Shown piece by piece: positions 61,373 through 64,000 of a stretch of 64,000 bases of DNA. Each line of letters opens with the position of its first letter. The first letter of the stretch is position 1. Source of the stretch: Portunus trituberculatus (taxonomy: Eukaryota; Arthropoda; Malacostraca; Decapoda; Portunidae); contig NC_059289.1 in assembly GCF_017591435.1 (NCBI RefSeq), positions 19,859,344 to 19,923,343 of the forward strand, written 5' to 3'. Both the position numbers and the translations under genes were made by a program. The notes beneath the pieces are model-generated. The model saw only the letters and a program-made list of their open reading frames with translations, searched no databases and was not told the origin of the DNA.

Positions 61373-62455
61373 AAAACAGACCACAGGACAGAACCCTGAG
61401 GAACACCACTATTAATAAATTTAGGAAAAGAACAGTAGCCATCTACTACAGCAGCAATAGAGCAGTCGGAAAGGAAACATGAGATAAAGTTGCAGAGAGA
61501 AGGATAGAAGCCGTAAGAGGGCAGTTTTGAAATCAAAGCTTTATGCCAGACTCTATCAAAAGCTTTTGATGTTTAATGCTACAGCAAAAGTTTCACCGAA
61601 ATCTCTAAAAGAGGATGACCAAGACTCAGTAAAAAAAGCCAGAAGATCACCAGTAGAGCGACCTTGACGGAAGCCATACTGGCGATCAGACAGAAGATTG
61701 TGAAGTGATAGATGTTTGAGAATCTTCCTATTCAGGATAGATTAAAAAACTTTAGACAAGCAAGAGATTAAAGCTATAGGATGGTAGTTTGAGGGATTAG
61801 AACAGTCACCCTTTTTAGGAACAGGCTGAATGTAGGCGAACTTCCAGCAGGAAGGAAAGGTAGAAGTCGATAGACAAAGTTGGAAGAGTTTGGCCAGGCA
61901 AGGTGCAAGCATGGAAGCACAGTTTTGGGGAACAATAGGAGGGACCCTATCAGGTCCATAAGCCTTCCGAGGGTTTAGGCCAGCGAGGGCATGGAAAACA
62001 TCATTACGAAGAATTTTAATTGTAGACATGAAACAGTTTTTGGCTAGATGCCAGAAGTCTCGAGGGAAGTTTGAGTTTGAAAGATTTTGACATTTTCTAT
62101 TTATGAAGGAGTGTTTGGCAAGTTGAAGAACAGACTTGGCATGATTCCGGGCAGAGATATAAATTGCATGAGATTCAGGAAATGGAAGGTTCAAGTACCT
62201 TTTGTGGGCAACCTCTCTATCATGTATAGCATGAAAACAGGCTGAGTTAAACCAAGGTTTAGAAGGTTTAGATTGAGAAAGAGAATGAGGAATGTACGCC
62301 TCCATGCCAGACACTATCACCTCTGTTATGCGTTCAGCACAAAGAGATGGGTCTCTGACATGGAAGCAGTAATCATTCCAGGGCAAATCAGCATAATACC
62401 TCCTCAGGTCCCCCCAGCTGGCAGAGGCAAAACGCCAGAGGCACCTTCGCTTTGA
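61350..62455 (-). mobile_element. Jockey-like non-LTR fragment
   Basis: Minus strand. 62455 downward encodes FASASWGDLRRYYADLPWND, the post-endonuclease region (PHSLSQSKPSKPWFNSACF), AGLNPRKAYGPDRVPPIV, FPSCWKFAYIQPVPKKGDCS and NYHPIALISCLSKVF. After a break come KAFDRVW-like sequence, MISKLPSYGFYPSLCNFISC and INSGVPQGSVL (61536-61351). It lacks the catalytic FADD part and the endonuclease. A family distinct from alpha/beta. Truncated at both sides. Confidence 0.85.
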
Positions 62456-62998
62456 GGGATCCTGACAGTAACACGGGGATTATGCACTAACTGTCTCTTG
62501 ATAACATTAGTAGCATGATGGGATGTCTTTTTGGGGTACTTTTTCCTTGGTTTGTAACCCAGTGTGTCACAGCCACCTTCCTTCTTAAAAATGGCAACCC
62601 ACTTGCACACAGACGTCTTGCCAACTCCAACCAGCTCTATTATTTCCTTTGTTTGGTGACCGGCTTTATGTAAAGCTATGATCTGGGCTATTGTCTCTTG
62701 TGATAAATACTTGTTCTTGCCCATATTAAGGCTAGAAAGCACCTCTGTCTGCAAAAAACACTGGCCGCCTAGGTGGCATTGTCGGAACACTCGTGGAAAC
62801 AAATTCTCCCCACTAAGGCTAAAGGCAACTGAGGGATGATTGGTAGTATGTACCATAAACTTTACCCTTAGTGCCTCCCACTTGTCCATTTGTACTTCCT
62901 TGTCCATATCACTTACCCCCCACTGCTAGGGTCTTTCCATTTTGGACAAGAAAGTACAAATAGTGGCGGCCCCATTCGTACTTCCTTGTCGAGCACTG
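62456..62998 (-). mobile_element. Tc1-like transposon 5' fragment
   Basis: On the minus strand it starts CAGTGCTCGACAAGGAAGT at 62998 (TA outside). It contains the N-terminal transposase region (62727-62470: KYLSQETIAQIIALHKAGHQ, LVGVGKTSVCKWVAIFKKEG, HNPRVTVR). It is interrupted at 62456 by the Jockey-like fragment. GACAAGGAAGTAC recurs near 62900 as a subterminal repeat. Confidence 0.83.
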
Positions 62999-64000
62999 TA
63001 TAATGTATATAATACCCAGGAATTTTATTGTATATGTTTTGGAAATAATTATATGCTTTAAGAGAAGTTGAGGAAGATTTAATGTTTTTTTGCAAGTAAA
63101 TAACATAAAGTAAGTTTTATTAGTTTTGATAGTGAGTCTGATCGACATGCCCCATTGATAAAGTTTTTAGATTTTGTTTGCATAATGAAGAGTGGGTACA
63201 AAAGTTATTTTTATATATCTTAGTTTTATTGCTTTATTTTTGTGTTAAATTTATGTATTTTGTTTTATTGCTTTAAGCATAACTATGTTTACTTGCAGTA
63301 CTGTCTCCAGGATTGTGAGTTTCAAGTTTACAATAGGGACGCAAAAAAGTTCAATTATTATTGAAACTGAAATTGCAATATGAGTGCAGCATGAGAAAGT
63401 GGTGGCTTCCTCTCTAGTTCATGGGCCAGAGAAGGTCATGGTATAGGAGATTACTGTGTCATCACTACTTAGTTCCATGAGAGCTTATACATAACATCCT
63501 GCATCCCCCCTCCTTCTCTTGGGTTAGTCGACAAGGGGTACAAAAATACCCACTCACAAGAGAGTGGCTGATCTCTTTATATTAGAAGAGCATTCTGATG
63601 ACCCTTTACTAGACACTATAGAAATGTTTCATTAGTGAAATGAAGTTTTAAGTCCTATGAGCAGTTTATTTATCAATATTGTTCCATCTGTGAGGGTTAT
63701 GTGTATCCTGACTGTGAGCTTCCTTAAGCAATGAGTCATGTAATAACTCCACTATAGTGGACTTCAGGGTGCTCTGTAAACTTCTGGAAGATTTAAGAGT
63801 GTGTTTTGATATCATTGTTTAGTGTGATTAGTGTTTATGCTGAAAACACAGGGAAAGTGTTATCAACAACAGGGTAAATAAAGCCAAAATGCTGAAAACT
63901 ATAAAAAAATTGTGCATTTCTGATATGTCGACAGTTTTCAATTTTCCCATTAAAATAATGATTCAATGTTTGCATGGTTTATAGGGGGCACTTGTATAAT
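62999..64000. other. Intron or downstream sequence, no gene supported
   Basis: AT-rich. A splice-acceptor-like TTTACTTGCAG at 63290-63300 was examined as a possible last exon and not accepted. Nothing else recognised. Confidence 0.5.

Noticed and set aside
63290..63330. Possible last MDC1 exon: acceptor TTTACTTGCAG followed in phase 1 by VLSPGL and a stop
   Set aside because: The phase fits exon F and VLSP echoes the vertebrate MDC1 C-terminus, but the whole second BRCT would be missing and no BRCT2 exon was found in 56887-63290. Probably coincidence.

Overview
This is a eukaryotic, animal nuclear window, very probably from a decapod crustacean. The crustacean call is inference: it rests on the density of (TA)n, (TG)n, (TC)n and (CAC)n microsatellites, on the mixture of Penelope, DIRS, Tigger, piggyBac, Tc1 and non-LTR elements, and on a non-LTR family whose 3' end reads TATTTACCTAGTTGTA, a motif I associate with decapod genomes. 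There are no prokaryotic features.

One host gene runs through the whole window on the + strand. Six exons, all with GT/AG borders and compatible phases, are spread over more than 51 kb (5484-5595, 7146-7291, 18864-23093, 30255-30366, 40165-40317, 56731-56886). They encode an MDC1-type (mediator of DNA damage checkpoint 1; fly MU2) protein. It has acidic SDT-like motifs, a very long array of TQXF motifs, a basic Ser/Pro/Thr-rich region with clustered SUMO-consensus sites, and the first BRCT repeat split over three exons. The N-terminal FHA domain and the second BRCT repeat were not found and should lie outside the window on either side.

The rest is intron, mostly transposable elements. 2.2-4.7 kb: CR1/Jockey-like non-LTR copy carrying a piggyBac MITE. 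7.8-15.9 kb: a giant inverted repeat (arms about 3.17 kb) centred on a Penelope-like element. 15.9-18.4 kb: Tigger-like and other TIR elements in (TA)n. 23.5-30.1 kb: four head-to-tail minus-strand copies of one non-LTR family, each bounded by (TG)n. 31-37.5 kb: plus-strand copies of a sister subfamily, one carrying a nested Tigger and a nested piggyBac. 37.5-39.7 kb: Tigger within Tigger. 40.7-42.7 kb: non-LTR, TIR, foldback and Tc1 fragments. 42.8-45.1 kb: (CAC)n split by a solo LTR that contains a SINE. 45.1-47.5 kb: another non-LTR copy. 47.55-52.5 kb: a DIRS tyrosine-recombinase retroelement. 52.5-55.7 kb: a Tigger fragment and a 2-kb palindromic element. 57.4-59.1 kb: Tc1-like transposon split by a SINE. 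60.7-63 kb: non-LTR ORF1, Jockey-like and Tc1 fragments.

Nearly all element ORFs are broken. The strongest biological signal is the host gene, with its roughly 20 TQXF motifs against four in human MDC1 (from memory). Next are the Penelope-centred inverted duplication and the (TG)n-associated retroelement array.
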